This document shows, piece after piece, positions 6,912 through 15,962 of a stretch of DNA of 64,000 nucleotides. The position numbers were made by a program, and so were the translations under genes. Every line of letters starts with the position of its first letter. Within the stretch, counting starts at the first letter, position 1. The stretch lies in assembly GCA_051884615.1 (NCBI GenBank), contig JBJEVT010000012.1, forward strand, positions 1 to 64,000, in the 5' to 3' direction. The DNA comes from UBA1724 sp051884615 (GTDB taxonomy: Bacteria; Verrucomicrobiota; Lentisphaeria; Oligosphaerales; Oligosphaeraceae). Below the pieces are notes generated by a model. The model was not told the DNA's origin, searched no databases, and saw only the letters and a list, made by a program, of their open reading frames with translations.

Positions 6912-9665
6912 ATGATGGAAAAAAGGAAGTTGTTACTGGGAATCACGTTTCTTGTGATGATGGCATTGGGTGCGGCCGGAGCCGAGGTTGGCGACCGCAG
7001 CATGGTATGGGCCCACAACACCCCGTGGTTCTACCCCCGGGATTATCCCGGATATCCCGAATACTATTACAACTTTCCCATCCAGGAAAGCAAGGACACC
7101 CCGACCGGGGACATGGATTCCCTCCGGGAAGAGATCCGGATCGTCCAGGAAAAGGGGGTGGACGGTTTTTTCCTGGATTTCGGAGGAGATCCCAACGGGG
7201 CGGCCCCCCATTGGAGCTGGCGGTTGCCGACCTATCTTGAGGCGGCGGCGGGCACGGATTTTCAGGTGGCGATCTGCATCGACGTGAAGAAATCCGCGGA
7301 ATATTGGGTGAAATGGCTGACGGAACTGCTGGGGAAAAACGGCAGCCACCCGAACTATCCCAAAGTGGGCGGCAAATATGTGGTCTGCGCCTATCAGTTC
7401 CTTCATGGGGAGAATGGGTATGGGGAGTGGTCCTGGAACCGGGAGGATTGGCGGAAGCTACATGCCGCGATGAACGAAGCCGGCTATCCCATTTACCTGG
7501 TCGGCAACGTCGCCCCCCTGCCCAACGCCAGACTTGACCTGAAGCAGCTGGAGGAGACCAAAGACATATACGACGCCCTCTTTCTCTTCGATTCTCCGGC
7601 GCATTGCTTCGATCCTCCGGAGGTGAACAACCAGTTGCTGGGGGAGTTTTGCCGGAAGAACGGCAAGCGCTTCTTGCCCACGCTCCATCCGGGGTATTGG
7701 GGAGCCTGGCTGGCCAACTTCAACGACTTCTACAATCCCTTCCGCGGCTTCGACTGCTTCTACCGGCAGTTCGTGGACGGGAAGAAATACCAGCCGAAGT
7801 GGTCCCACCTGACCACATGGAACGATCTGGTGGAAACCGGGGTCTTCGAGCGCCTCTATACCTTCGGCCAGGCGGAAACCCTCAAACGCTATGCCAATGA
7901 GCTGAAAGGAACCCCGGTCCTCGCGGAATCCCCGGAGGTCCTGGTCAGCTATCTGCATGAAGTCTTGCCTGGCGAGCTCCTTCGCATCGAGGCGATGAGC
8001 CTGCCGTCAACCTGCCGGGAATCTGTTGTGATCGAGGGGGTTCTCCGCGACCTGGACGGAAATGTGGTCTGGACGCTGCCTCCCCAAGCCGCCGCTCCCG
8101 ACTGTTACGCCCGGGTCGAGTGGTTGATTCCGACCCATGAACTGGCGTCCACCCCGGTGTTGCAGCCGGAATTCACGGTGCGTGCCGGCGAGGAGGCGTC
8201 GACCCGGAAATCTATTTCCATCTACCTGGTTTCCAGCTGGCTTCAGAATTGCGTGACCGTCAACGTGCCCCTCAACCGGATGCTGGCGGACTTCCCCCAG
8301 GAGCTCCGGGTGCGGCAGGAGGGCAACCGCCTGGAGGCGACCGTCGCCTTCCAAAGCCCGGACGCCCTGAAGCGGATCATGCTCTTCCGCAACGACCGCC
8401 CCGCCGGCGTCTTTCTCCCGGAGCTGGGAAAAGACGAGATGACGCTGAATGTCACGATGCAGTCGATGCCCAAAGCGGTTCGCATCACCTTCGAGAACGG
8501 ACACCTGCTCCGGGCGTTCCGCAAGGGGACCCAGAAAGGCGCCAAATGGGGGGACACCACCTTCTTCGATTATGGCAGGGATTTCTTCCTGGCGGCGGAT
8601 TCTTCCAGCGGACACATGGCGATGGCCCTCGCCGGCACCAAGGACCTGAAGTTGATCGTCACCAACGCCGAGGGACATCAAACGGTGATTCCGGCGGAAC
8701 TGCTGGCTCGCCAACGGCGTTTTGTCAATCAGGACATCGACATTCGCATGTCCGTGGACAACACGCTCTTCCTGGACGAGCCGCTGGAGCGGAAGCAGGG
8801 AGAGTTCACCCTGCGGCTTTTTGCCACCGCCCCGCAGCCCACCGACAATTTCTACCTGCGCTTTGAAACCATGGACGGCCGCTATTTCTTCTCCCGTCCC
8901 ATCTACCCGTTCTCGTCCAACCGCAGCGAGCGTCGAACGCTTCTGGCGACCCCGTGGACGCTGGAATCCTCCAAGTGCGGGACGGCGTTTGCCTTCCGCG
9001 GGGAGCCGGAGTTCCTGACCCCGCGGAACCAACAGCCGATTCAGGGGAATTTCACGGTGCAGGTGCCGGTTTCGGTGTTGAGCGCCCGGGGCGCCGTCTG
9101 GGATTTCGACGGCGACGACGGGTTGATTCTGGACCGCTACGGGGATCGGGATTTCTCCGTGGACCCGGGAATGCTGGTGGAGGATGGCCGGGGAGGGCGG
9201 GCGCTGAAACTGGATGGAACCGCGCAGGCAACGCTTCCGGCGCGCCTGTGGCCCATGAGCGGCGTGGGCGTCACCGAGCTCGCCATCCGACCCGATGCCA
9301 TCGGGGGCAAACCGCAGACCATTGTCTTCAAGGACGGCTGGTATGACGGCATCAATCTCAATTTGCGGCCTGACGGGAAAATCGAGGTGATTCGCTGCTA
9401 TGTCGGGGATTCCGACAACCAGAACGACATCCAGATGCAGACCCTCTGGAGCCGGAGTTCTCTCAAGGCAGGGGAGTGGGCGAAGATCCGGGTGGAGGCG
9501 GACCACGGGACCATCAGATTGTGGATCAACGGCAAAGAAGAGGGGGCGGTCCGGCAGGCGGCATTCCGCAGTCATGGCAACGGGCGTGTCATCCTCGGTG
9601 GCGCCATGCCCGGCTGCGTGCCGTTCCGGGGACTGGTGGATGACCTGAAGCTTTTTGGATTGTAA
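6912..9665 (+). CDS. Secreted GH71/GH99-like glycoside hydrolase with LamG-like C-terminal domain
   Basis: About 917 aa with an N-terminal signal peptide (KLLLGITFLVMMALGAAGA). The ATG at 6912 follows AGGCAGG; a GTG 21 nt earlier would break the signal peptide pattern. Residues about 25-350 fit the TIM-barrel of GH71/GH99-like enzymes: VWAHNTPWFYP at the start, then a spaced array of SLREEIRIVQEKGVDGFFLDF. The middle is beta-rich and of unknown function. Residues about 735-917 form a concanavalin/LamG-like domain (KLDGTAQATLP, WYDGINLNLRPDG). It probably cleaves an alpha-linked glucan or mannan outside the cytoplasm. The upstream operator suggests AraC control. The exact substrate cannot be read from sequence. 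Confidence 0.75.
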   Translation: MMEKRKLLLGITFLVMMALGAAGAEVGDRSMVWAHNTPWFYPRDYPGYPEYYYNFPIQESKDTPTGDMDSLREEIRIVQEKGVDGFFLDFGGDPNGAAPHWSWRLPTYLEAAAGTDFQVAICIDVKKSAEYWVKWLTELLGKNGSHPNYPKVGGKYVVCAYQFLHGENGYGEWSWNREDWRKLHAAMNEAGYPIYLVGNVAPLPNARLDLKQLEETKDIYDALFLFDSPAHCFDPPEVNNQLLGEFCRKNGKRFLPTLHPGYWGAWLANFNDFYNPFRGFDCFYRQFVDGKKYQPKWSHLTTWNDLVETGVFERLYTFGQAETLKRYANELKGTPVLAESPEVLVSYLHEVLPGELLRIEAMSLPSTCRESVVIEGVLRDLDGNVVWTLPPQAAAPDCYARVEWLIPTHELASTPVLQPEFTVRAGEEASTRKSISIYLVSSWLQNCVTVNVPLNRMLADFPQELRVRQEGNRLEATVAFQSPDALKRIMLFRNDRPAGVFLPELGKDEMTLNVTMQSMPKAVRITFENGHLLRAFRKGTQKGAKWGDTTFFDYGRDFFLAADSSSGHMAMALAGTKDLKLIVTNAEGHQTVIPAELLARQRRFVNQDIDIRMSVDNTLFLDEPLERKQGEFTLRLFATAPQPTDNFYLRFETMDGRYFFSRPIYPFSSNRSERRTLLATPWTLESSKCGTAFAFRGEPEFLTPRNQQPIQGNFTVQVPVSVLSARGAVWDFDGDDGLILDRYGDRDFSVDPGMLVEDGRGGRALKLDGTAQATLPARLWPMSGVGVTELAIRPDAIGGKPQTIVFKDGWYDGINLNLRPDGKIEVIRCYVGDSDNQNDIQMQTLWSRSSLKAGEWAKIRVEADHGTIRLWINGKEEGAVRQAAFRSHGNGRVILGGAMPGCVPFRGLVDDLKLFGL

Positions 9666-9742
9666 GATCGAATTGTCAAGTGGAATGTCGGAAATCCCAT
9701 TCATGGCATTCTGTGCGTGGAACAAAAAACAAAGGAGCCAAG

Positions 9743-10492
9743 ATGAAAAAATCTACTTTCACCTTAATTGAACTTCTTGTCGTGATTGCCATCATCGCCA
9801 TTCTCGCCAGCATGTTGTTGCCGGCTCTTTCCAAAGCCCGGTCAAGAGCCAGAAACATCAGCTGTGTGAACAATCTGAAACAGTTGGGATTGATGGCTGC
9901 CCTCTATGCCAATGATTATGATGATTATTTTGTCACCTCAGAACAGTCTTTTTGCGGGGATGGCGCGGTTTCCATCTACATGGTGCTGTACAACAATACC
10001 GACCTGTTTGCGCCGCAAAAACCCAAAGTGGGCCTCTGCCCTTGCGATCCCTCCTCGTCGGAAATGAAAAAGGACTTTTATTCCTATCGCACCTTCCACT
10101 GCTCCTGGGGGGCATGGGCCGATGAGGATGGAATCGGGTATTCCCCGTTTGCGAATTCCATCTACACCTGGAACATCCCCACGTTGACCTGGGGAACGAC
10201 ATTCCGTGTCGAACGGCTGTACAAGTTGGCCTCTTATCCCAACTACGACAAGAGTGTGCATTTCAATCTTGCGATTTTCGCCGACGATCCCACTTTGCCG
10301 AGCCATTACAGTGACAAGTTCCATATCAATGCCGCCCGTGCCGACGGCAGCGCGCTGACCTGCCGGAACCTGCGGGGCAACCTGCCGGATCCGGATACGA
10401 CCAGCAACTGGGTCTTGCGGCTCAGCTATATGGTGACCAGCCCCTGCCTGTGGCAGTCGTTCATGGCTGCTTCGGATCCCCGCGTCAACTAG
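9743..10492 (+). CDS. Prepilin-type N-terminal cleavage/methylation protein (type II secretion-like pseudopilin)
   Basis: A 249-aa protein. The start at 9743 is set by AAAGGAG 7 nt upstream and gives MKKSTFTLIELLVVIAI, a classic prepilin leader cut before Phe, followed by a hydrophobic helix and ASMLLPALSKAR. The remainder is a periplasmic or surface head with the KQLGLMAALYANDYDDYF motif common in Lentisphaerae and Planctomycetes pseudopilins, paired cysteines, and the usual HFNLAIFADDPTLP and ADGSALTCR near the C-terminus. These proteins occur in large families in Lentisphaerae. Sitting between two hydrolase genes, it probably belongs to the sugar-use locus, perhaps as a surface adaptor. 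Its true role is unknown. Confidence 0.85.
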   Translation: MKKSTFTLIELLVVIAIIAILASMLLPALSKARSRARNISCVNNLKQLGLMAALYANDYDDYFVTSEQSFCGDGAVSIYMVLYNNTDLFAPQKPKVGLCPCDPSSSEMKKDFYSYRTFHCSWGAWADEDGIGYSPFANSIYTWNIPTLTWGTTFRVERLYKLASYPNYDKSVHFNLAIFADDPTLPSHYSDKFHINAARADGSALTCRNLRGNLPDPDTTSNWVLRLSYMVTSPCLWQSFMAASDPRVN

Positions 10493-10654
10493 GAAGCTCC
10501 CGGGCGAATTTCGTGGAGGCGGTGGAAATCCGGTCTGTCCTCCTGGAACGGGACGTTTCAGGAGGCAGCCGGATGGACATCTGGGGGGGAAAACCGGGGG
10601 GATGCCCGGGCGACTTTTCCGTCCCGGCCCACAAAGGATAGAGACAAGCGGCAT

Positions 10655-12937
10655 ATGGAGACTTTGACTCCGGGAATTTTCTGGTATTGGAACGCCAATC
10701 CGACGCCAGGTGGGATTCGGCGGCAGCTGACGGCAATGCGGGAGGCAGGCTTTCGCTGCGTCTACCTGCATCCCATGCCGGATGACTATCATAAAGACTT
10801 TTTCTTCCAGGGGATGGAAATCCCATATCTGGGGAAGCGGTTCTTTGCTCTTGCCCGGGTGATGCTGGCGGAGTGTCGTCGTCTTGGTCTGACGATGATG
10901 CTCTATGACGAGGGGGGGTGGCCCAGCGGCAGTGTGGTGGACACGCTGGTGAAGGTCCATCCGGAAGACCGGGTCCGGGCGCTGATCCGCGAGGGCGACG
11001 GGTACCGGGAGATTCGCCTGGAGATTCCGGATCTGACCAATCCGGCGGTGACGGATCATTTTTTGCAAATGGTCTACGAGCGTTATGCGGAGGAGCTGGG
11101 CGAGGCGTTCGGCAAGGAGATCCGGGGGATTTTCACGGACGAACCCTTCTGGGAGTGCTATCTGCCCAAGGATGCCATCGCCGTCCCCCCTGGCTTGCGG
11201 GAGGAGCTGCGGCGGCGCCACGGGCTTGAATTCGATGGGATTCTGCCGCTGCTGTTCCCGGGCAATCCCCCCTCCGAGGAGGGGAGGCGCGCCCGCTGGT
11301 GCTACGTGGATGCCTGTACCCGGCTCTTTGCCAAGAATTACTCCCGCCGCATCTCCGACTGGTGTCACCGGCATCGCCTGGAGTTTGAAGGGCATTTCCT
11401 CTATGAGGATCTCTTTTTCCGCACGGGGTTCTTCAATGACTTCCCCCGGATTCTCGACCCCATGGATGTGCCGGGCGTGGATGCCATCTTCCGGCAGATC
11501 TATCCCGGGGAGGGGAGGCGCTTCCCAAGCAAGAATCCGGGATACCCGGAATGTGGCAGCGGGCAGTACGCCCGGTTCGCCCAATGCGCGGCGATTCGCA
11601 ATCACCGCCACGAGGCGTTTTGCGAATGTTTCAACGTCTACGGCTACGCCATGACCACCGGCGTGATGTTCTACGTTGCCAATTCCTTGGCGGTCAAAGG
11701 AATCAATCGCATCCTGATCATGCCCTATCTCTACAGCGACCGGGGAAAGCGCAAGATTTGCTGCAGCACCGATTATTCCCCGCGCCATCCCCTCTGGCGA
11801 CACCTGCGTCCCCTCAACGAGTATCTCTCTTGGCTGGGGCAGTTCGACGCCGGCGCATTGGATCCGGAGGTCCGGGTGCTGGCCGTCACGGAGTGTTTCG
11901 AGGGAGAGGACATCCATCACCCCTTGCCTGCCGCGAAGGAGTATGCCGACGCCGTGGACGCCATGTTGGAGCGGCTGGACGATGCGCTGGTGTTCTGGCG
12001 CTTCACCACCCCGGATGAATTGACGGGGGAGAACCCGCCCCGGGTTCTTGTCCTGCCGGGCCCCTGCCGGATACCGGAGGTTCAGGCGAAAGTGGCGCGG
12101 CTGGAGGCCGCCGGGGTGACGGTCGTTGACGGCTTTGCCGTCACGGATTTCCGGTCCTACGCCGACCTTGAGGTGGAGCAGCCCATGAAACAGGTGAAGC
12201 TGCTGGCGGGACAGCGCGGGGAAGGGCGGGTGCGGCTCTTGTTCAACGCCTCTTCGGAGGTGAAGCGCCTGCGGTTCCGTTCGGAAACTGCCTTCCGGGA
12301 GCTGCCCCCACCGGATGACATCCCAGGCACGCTGTCTCCTCTGCAATACGTCGAGGGAATCTATGAGCTCAGTCTGGAACCTGGGAATTTGCGGATTCTG
12401 GTGGAGAGCGAAACTCCGCCGGAGACCCTCCCCGCCCCTGTGTGGGAACGGCGCCTGGAACTCGCCTGGCGGCTAGTGCGGGTGGAGCGGCTGCGGTATG
12501 CGAAGCTGGCGCCGAGCCGATATGAAACCATCAAGGAAACGCGTCCCCTTCCCGCTTCCGGACTGTATACGGACCTGGAACCGGATTTTTCGGGGACGGT
12601 GGTCTTGGCGGCGCAGTTCGATTCGACGGAGGCCTTCGACGGGTTGTTGCTGTTCGACCGGATTTGCTACGGGGGAGAATTGCGTGTCAACCGCCGCCGC
12701 TGTGGAGTGCGCGCCTTTGCTCCCTGGGGCTACCGGATTCGGGTGCAGCGAGGAGAAAACCACATCGAACTGCGGATCAACTCCTCGGCGGGAAACGAGT
12801 GGAGCCGCTGCTTCCGGGAAGAATTGAAGCCGGCGGGCTGGTTCAACGACTACGTCAAGGAAATCGAAGGCTTCTCCCGGGATGCCGCCGACTGCGGCGC
12901 CGCCCCGGGGGCGACGCTGTTCCGGCTTTCCCATTGA
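10655..12937 (+). CDS. GH106-like glycoside hydrolase (putative alpha-L-rhamnosidase-type enzyme)
   Basis: A 760-aa enzyme without a signal peptide. Features typical of the GH106-like group are the opening PGIFWYWN and ...GFRCVYLHPMP, the strand LTMMLYDEGGWPSGS at residues about 80-93, and GIFTDEPFWECY at about 158-169. EFEGHFLYED then offers a second candidate acidic residue. The C-terminal ~130 residues look like a beta-sandwich (FSGTVVLAAQF, ENHIELRINSSAG). It likely acts in the cytoplasm on imported oligosaccharides. It is last in the AraC-hydrolase-pilin series, and there is a 160-nt gap before it. AAAGGA lies rather far upstream (17 nt). GH106 is my best family match; a related uncharacterised family is possible. 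Confidence 0.7.
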   Translation: METLTPGIFWYWNANPTPGGIRRQLTAMREAGFRCVYLHPMPDDYHKDFFFQGMEIPYLGKRFFALARVMLAECRRLGLTMMLYDEGGWPSGSVVDTLVKVHPEDRVRALIREGDGYREIRLEIPDLTNPAVTDHFLQMVYERYAEELGEAFGKEIRGIFTDEPFWECYLPKDAIAVPPGLREELRRRHGLEFDGILPLLFPGNPPSEEGRRARWCYVDACTRLFAKNYSRRISDWCHRHRLEFEGHFLYEDLFFRTGFFNDFPRILDPMDVPGVDAIFRQIYPGEGRRFPSKNPGYPECGSGQYARFAQCAAIRNHRHEAFCECFNVYGYAMTTGVMFYVANSLAVKGINRILIMPYLYSDRGKRKICCSTDYSPRHPLWRHLRPLNEYLSWLGQFDAGALDPEVRVLAVTECFEGEDIHHPLPAAKEYADAVDAMLERLDDALVFWRFTTPDELTGENPPRVLVLPGPCRIPEVQAKVARLEAAGVTVVDGFAVTDFRSYADLEVEQPMKQVKLLAGQRGEGRVRLLFNASSEVKRLRFRSETAFRELPPPDDIPGTLSPLQYVEGIYELSLEPGNLRILVESETPPETLPAPVWERRLELAWRLVRVERLRYAKLAPSRYETIKETRPLPASGLYTDLEPDFSGTVVLAAQFDSTEAFDGLLLFDRICYGGELRVNRRRCGVRAFAPWGYRIRVQRGENHIELRINSSAGNEWSRCFREELKPAGWFNDYVKEIEGFSRDAADCGAAPGATLFRLSH

Positions 12938-12966
12938 CGACTCCCCCGTGCGCCAGGGCGGCGGGG

Positions 12967-13878
12967 TTATTCTTCTTCGGGAAGGAGCTCGGGAAGGAGT
13001 TCCTGGGTGGAGAATCCGGCGGCGCCCCGGTGTCCTCCCCCTCCGTAGCGTTTGGCGATGGCCGAGCAATCCACCTCCGGTTTCAAGGTGGAGTCCGTAT
13101 AGAATCCGTAGGTCCAGTTTTTCCCGTTATAGGCATAGAGGAGCATGGCGTCATGTTCCTGGGGGCGGAAGGAGGGCTTCAGATTCAGGGAGCCGTGTCC
13201 GGGGCAGTTCATGCAGAGGATTTTCAGTCCCCATAGCTCCCGGACGAAGGCGTATTCCCCTCCGATTTTCTTGTAATACATCTCCTGGTAGGCCTGGATG
13301 ATTTGTCCTTTGGCGATCCAGGTCTGGCAAAGTTCCTCCTGTTGGAAGTCCTCCATGGATTTCAGGGGGAAATCCGCTTCCCCGAAGAGTTTGGGGTTCA
13401 GGGCGTCCATCTCCAGCTGGGAGGCGTAGAAGAAGGGGAGGACTTCCCGGGCGAAATCGGGGGTTTGGGCGTTGCGGAAGGTATCGTAGTCCCCCACCAG
13501 TTTCAGGAATCGCGGGAGAGGGGTGTCGGGGTGGAAGAATTGCCAGGTCAATTCCGCGCCGCAGATCAAGTCGCCGGGGGAGCACCGGAGTCCTTCTGCC
13601 TGGTCGTATCCCATTTCCTGGCTTTGGCGAATCGCGGAGTAGTGGTGGTCGATCCAGACCAGGCGTCCCGTTTTCTGGAGCCAGAGCATGGTTTCCGCGG
13701 GGAGGGAATAGTCCACCACAAAGACTTTCTGATATTGGCTCAAGTCGTCCCGGGAGGGGAGTTCCTGTCCTTTGGCGTAGTTCAGGGAGCGGGGTTCCGC
13801 CTGGGGAAAGGCCTGTTTGACCAGCACGCCGGCCATGTAGCCGTCCAGATCATGGTGATGGATGAGAAGGATTCGCAT
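12967..13878 (-). CDS. DHH-family phosphoesterase (DHH/DHHA1 domains)
   Basis: A 303-aa protein starting at MRILLIHHHDLDGYMAG, the HxDxDG-type metal motif of the DHH superfamily. VFVVDYSL and WIDHHYSA (the DHH triad) follow. Near the C-terminus is GGGGHRGAAGF, the DHHA1 glycine-rich motif. Members hydrolyse nano-RNA, cyclic dinucleotides or related phosphodiesters in the cytoplasm. The N-terminal start is set by the conserved first strand; a longer frame upstream is Pro/Arg-rich and improbable. It is convergent with the GH106-like gene and has no operon partner. Its substrate is undetermined; the divergent middle region makes an NrnA assignment unsafe. Confidence 0.85.
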   Translation of the reverse strand: MRILLIHHHDLDGYMAGVLVKQAFPQAEPRSLNYAKGQELPSRDDLSQYQKVFVVDYSLPAETMLWLQKTGRLVWIDHHYSAIRQSQEMGYDQAEGLRCSPGDLICGAELTWQFFHPDTPLPRFLKLVGDYDTFRNAQTPDFAREVLPFFYASQLEMDALNPKLFGEADFPLKSMEDFQQEELCQTWIAKGQIIQAYQEMYYKKIGGEYAFVRELWGLKILCMNCPGHGSLNLKPSFRPQEHDAMLLYAYNGKNWTYGFYTDSTLKPEVDCSAIAKRYGGGGHRGAAGFSTQELLPELLPEEE

Positions 13879-14051
13879 GGGGCGGGGGGCTCTGTCCGGG
13901 AGGGAGCGGAAAGGGGGAAACAAAAAAGGACGCCGGAATGCTTCTTCCTATGGCAGGGGAGGAGGAATGCCTAGGAGAGCCCGACGTCCCGAGGGAGAGA
14001 ATCTCTCCCGCCGAGGGGGAGGGTTCGGCGGGAGAGCGGCCAGGGCGAATT

Positions 14052-15059
14052 TTACAGCACCTTGGCGATGACCACGAAGGCGATGCCCAGGAACACCAGG
14101 GCGCCCACGGCGGCCAGCACATAGTTCATGGCGGTGGGCTGGGGCTCCTCCTGGACGGGGAGGGAATCCATGGCGGGAGCCGGACGGCTCTCTTTCTTCA
14201 CCGCCATGGCGGGAGCCGGAGCGGCGGGCTTCGCCCCCTTCTCGGGAGCGGCGGCCTCGGGAGCGGGGGCTTCCTCGGCTTCCTTGGGGGCCTCCTCCTT
14301 GACGGGCTCCACCGGTTTCACCTCCTCCATGGAAATCTTCTTGAAGGAGGGCGTCGCCTTGGGCGCTTCCGGGGCAGGTGCCACGGGCTTCACCTCGACG
14401 GGAGCCACGGGTTTCACCTCGACGGGAGCCGCGGGCTTCACCTCGACGGGCGCCACGGGTTTCACCTCGACGGGCGCCACGGGTTTCACCTCGACGGGCG
14501 CCACGGGTTTCACGGAGGCGGGGGCAGCGGGAGCCACGGGTTTCACGGAGGCGGGGGCAGCGGGAGCCACGGGTTTCACGGAGGCGGGGGCGGCGGGCGC
14601 CACGGGCTTCACCGCAGGTGCGGCGGGGGCGGCGGGAGCGGCGGGTTCCGCGGGCTTCGGGGGTTCCGCGGGCTCTTCCTTCTTCAGGGAGAGGCGAACG
14701 CCGGAGCGCTTCATGCCCTCGGTGCCGTCGGTGGTTTTCTGGGGCGCGGCGGGGGCGGCGGTGGGGATGGTGCCGGCGGTGGCCAGCTTCAGCTTCACGA
14801 CCTTATGCTCTTCCTCGGCGGGTTTGGGGGGCTCCGGCGGGAGAGGGGAGGGAGCGGGAGGGGCCGCCATTTCCGCGGCGGGGGGAGGATTGACAGGCAG
14901 TTTCACGAACCGGGTCTTGGGCTCGCTTTCCCCGGCGGCGAAGGGAGAGGGGGTGGCGGGCTTCACGGGAGCCACCGGCGAGAAAGGGGAAGCGGGAGCG
15001 GCGGGTTTCGCAGGGGAAACAGGAGTGAAAGGAGTGCTGTTGGGGGATTCTTCGGGCAT
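14052..15059 (-). CDS. Pro/Ala-rich repeat protein with C-terminal membrane anchor
   Basis: 335 aa, start chosen by AAGGAG 11 nt upstream of ATG. Nearly the whole chain is low complexity (Pro, Ala, Val, Lys, Glu). The centre holds tandem repeats: PVEVKPVA units of 8 aa and ASVKPVAPAAP units of 11 aa. Four short basic-hydrophobic patches punctuate the linker (FVKLPV, VVKLKL, GVRLSL, FKKISM). The last ~28 residues form one membrane helix (NYVLAAVGALVFLGIAFVV), so it is tail-anchored with a disordered cytoplasmic or periplasmic tether. There is no signal peptide. No family recognised. The spaced patches look like repeated binding motifs, as in a docking tether. It follows the rnf operon by about 225 nt on the same strand. 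Confidence 0.75.
   Translation of the reverse strand: MPEESPNSTPFTPVSPAKPAAPASPFSPVAPVKPATPSPFAAGESEPKTRFVKLPVNPPPAAEMAAPPAPSPLPPEPPKPAEEEHKVVKLKLATAGTIPTAAPAAPQKTTDGTEGMKRSGVRLSLKKEEPAEPPKPAEPAAPAAPAAPAVKPVAPAAPASVKPVAPAAPASVKPVAPAAPASVKPVAPVEVKPVAPVEVKPVAPVEVKPAAPVEVKPVAPVEVKPVAPAPEAPKATPSFKKISMEEVKPVEPVKEEAPKEAEEAPAPEAAAPEKGAKPAAPAPAMAVKKESRPAPAMDSLPVQEEPQPTAMNYVLAAVGALVFLGIAFVVIAKVL
14384..14620 (-). repeat. In-frame tandem repeats inside the Pro/Ala-rich gene
   Basis: Five to six 24-nt units (encoding PVEVKPVA) are followed by three 33-nt units (encoding ASVKPVAPAAP). Units are almost identical at the DNA level and keep frame, so copy number can change by slippage without breaking the protein. 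Confidence 0.85.
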
Positions 15060-15284
15060 TTTCTCGTTTTCTCCTTGGGCTTTCGCCGCTTGTGCCAAAA
15101 ACAAACTCCCGGGCGGGGGAAAGAGCTACGGTGGAGTGGGGGAAAGGGGAGGAACGGGGGACGTCCTCCTCGAATAGGGATGGTGAAAAGATAGCCCCTA
15201 TCCAGGGAAATGCAAGCCACTTGGACGGAAAATGGCGCGAACCGCGGGCAGGAAGTCCCGGGCGTGGGGGCGGGAGGGGGAAAA

Positions 15285-15956
15285 TCAGGATTTGATTTTG
15301 CAGATGTGGCAGGTGGCGCAGTTCAGGTCCGCGGGAGGCTCGTAGCGTCCCCCGGCCTTCCGGGCGGCGCGGATCTTGGCGGCGTTGAGGATGGCCAGGA
15401 AGACGCCCAGCACCATGAAGGCGCCCGGGGCGAAGCGCAGCAGGGAGAAGCCCTGCCAGGATTCCACCACCTGGAGCTCGAAGAGGGTGCCGGAGGCGAT
15501 GAACTCCCGGACGGCGCCCAGCAGGGTCAGCACCAGGGTGAAGCCCAGCCCCATGCCAATGCCGTCCAACAGGGAGAGGCCGGGATTGTGCTTGGAGGCG
15601 AAGGCCTCGGCGCGGCCCAGGACGATGCAGTTGACGGTGATGAGGGGCAGGTAGATGCCCAGGGATTTCACCAGGGCGGGAGGCGCATAGGCTTCCATGA
15701 GGAACTGGACGATGGTGACGAAGGTGGCGATCACCACGATGAAGCAGGGGATGCGCACCTTGTCGGGAATCAGGGACTTCAGCAGGGAGACCACCAGGTT
15801 GCTGCCGGCCAGGACGCAGGTGGTGGCCAGTCCCATGGAGATGGCGTTCTTGGCGCTGGAGGAGGTGGCCAGGGTGGGGCACATGCCCAGCAGCAGCACC
15901 AGGACGGGGTTCTCCTTCCAGATGCCGTTGACAAAGGTCTTCAGGGCGTTCAGCAT
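15285..15956 (-). CDS. rnfE: Rnf electron transport complex subunit E
   Basis: A 223-aa integral membrane subunit of the ion-translocating ferredoxin:NAD oxidoreductase. It has about six helices, with the family signatures NPVLVLLLGMCPTLA and the LPLITVNCIVLGRAEAFA half that carries a conserved membrane cysteine. RnfE pairs with RnfA in the membrane core. It starts 6 nt after the rnfG stop and is last in the operon. Oddity: the C-terminal tail carries CATCHIC, a CxxCHxC cluster that I do not associate with RnfE of model species and that could bind a metal. Confidence 0.96.
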   Translation of the reverse strand: MLNALKTFVNGIWKENPVLVLLLGMCPTLATSSSAKNAISMGLATTCVLAGSNLVVSLLKSLIPDKVRIPCFIVVIATFVTIVQFLMEAYAPPALVKSLGIYLPLITVNCIVLGRAEAFASKHNPGLSLLDGIGMGLGFTLVLTLLGAVREFIASGTLFELQVVESWQGFSLLRFAPGAFMVLGVFLAILNAAKIRAARKAGGRYEPPADLNCATCHICKIKS

Positions 15957-15962
15957 GGTCTT

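Noticed and set aside
14390..14620. Possible CRISPR array because of regular short repeats
   Set aside because: Units are contiguous, in frame and without unique spacers; they encode the Pro/Ala protein repeats.
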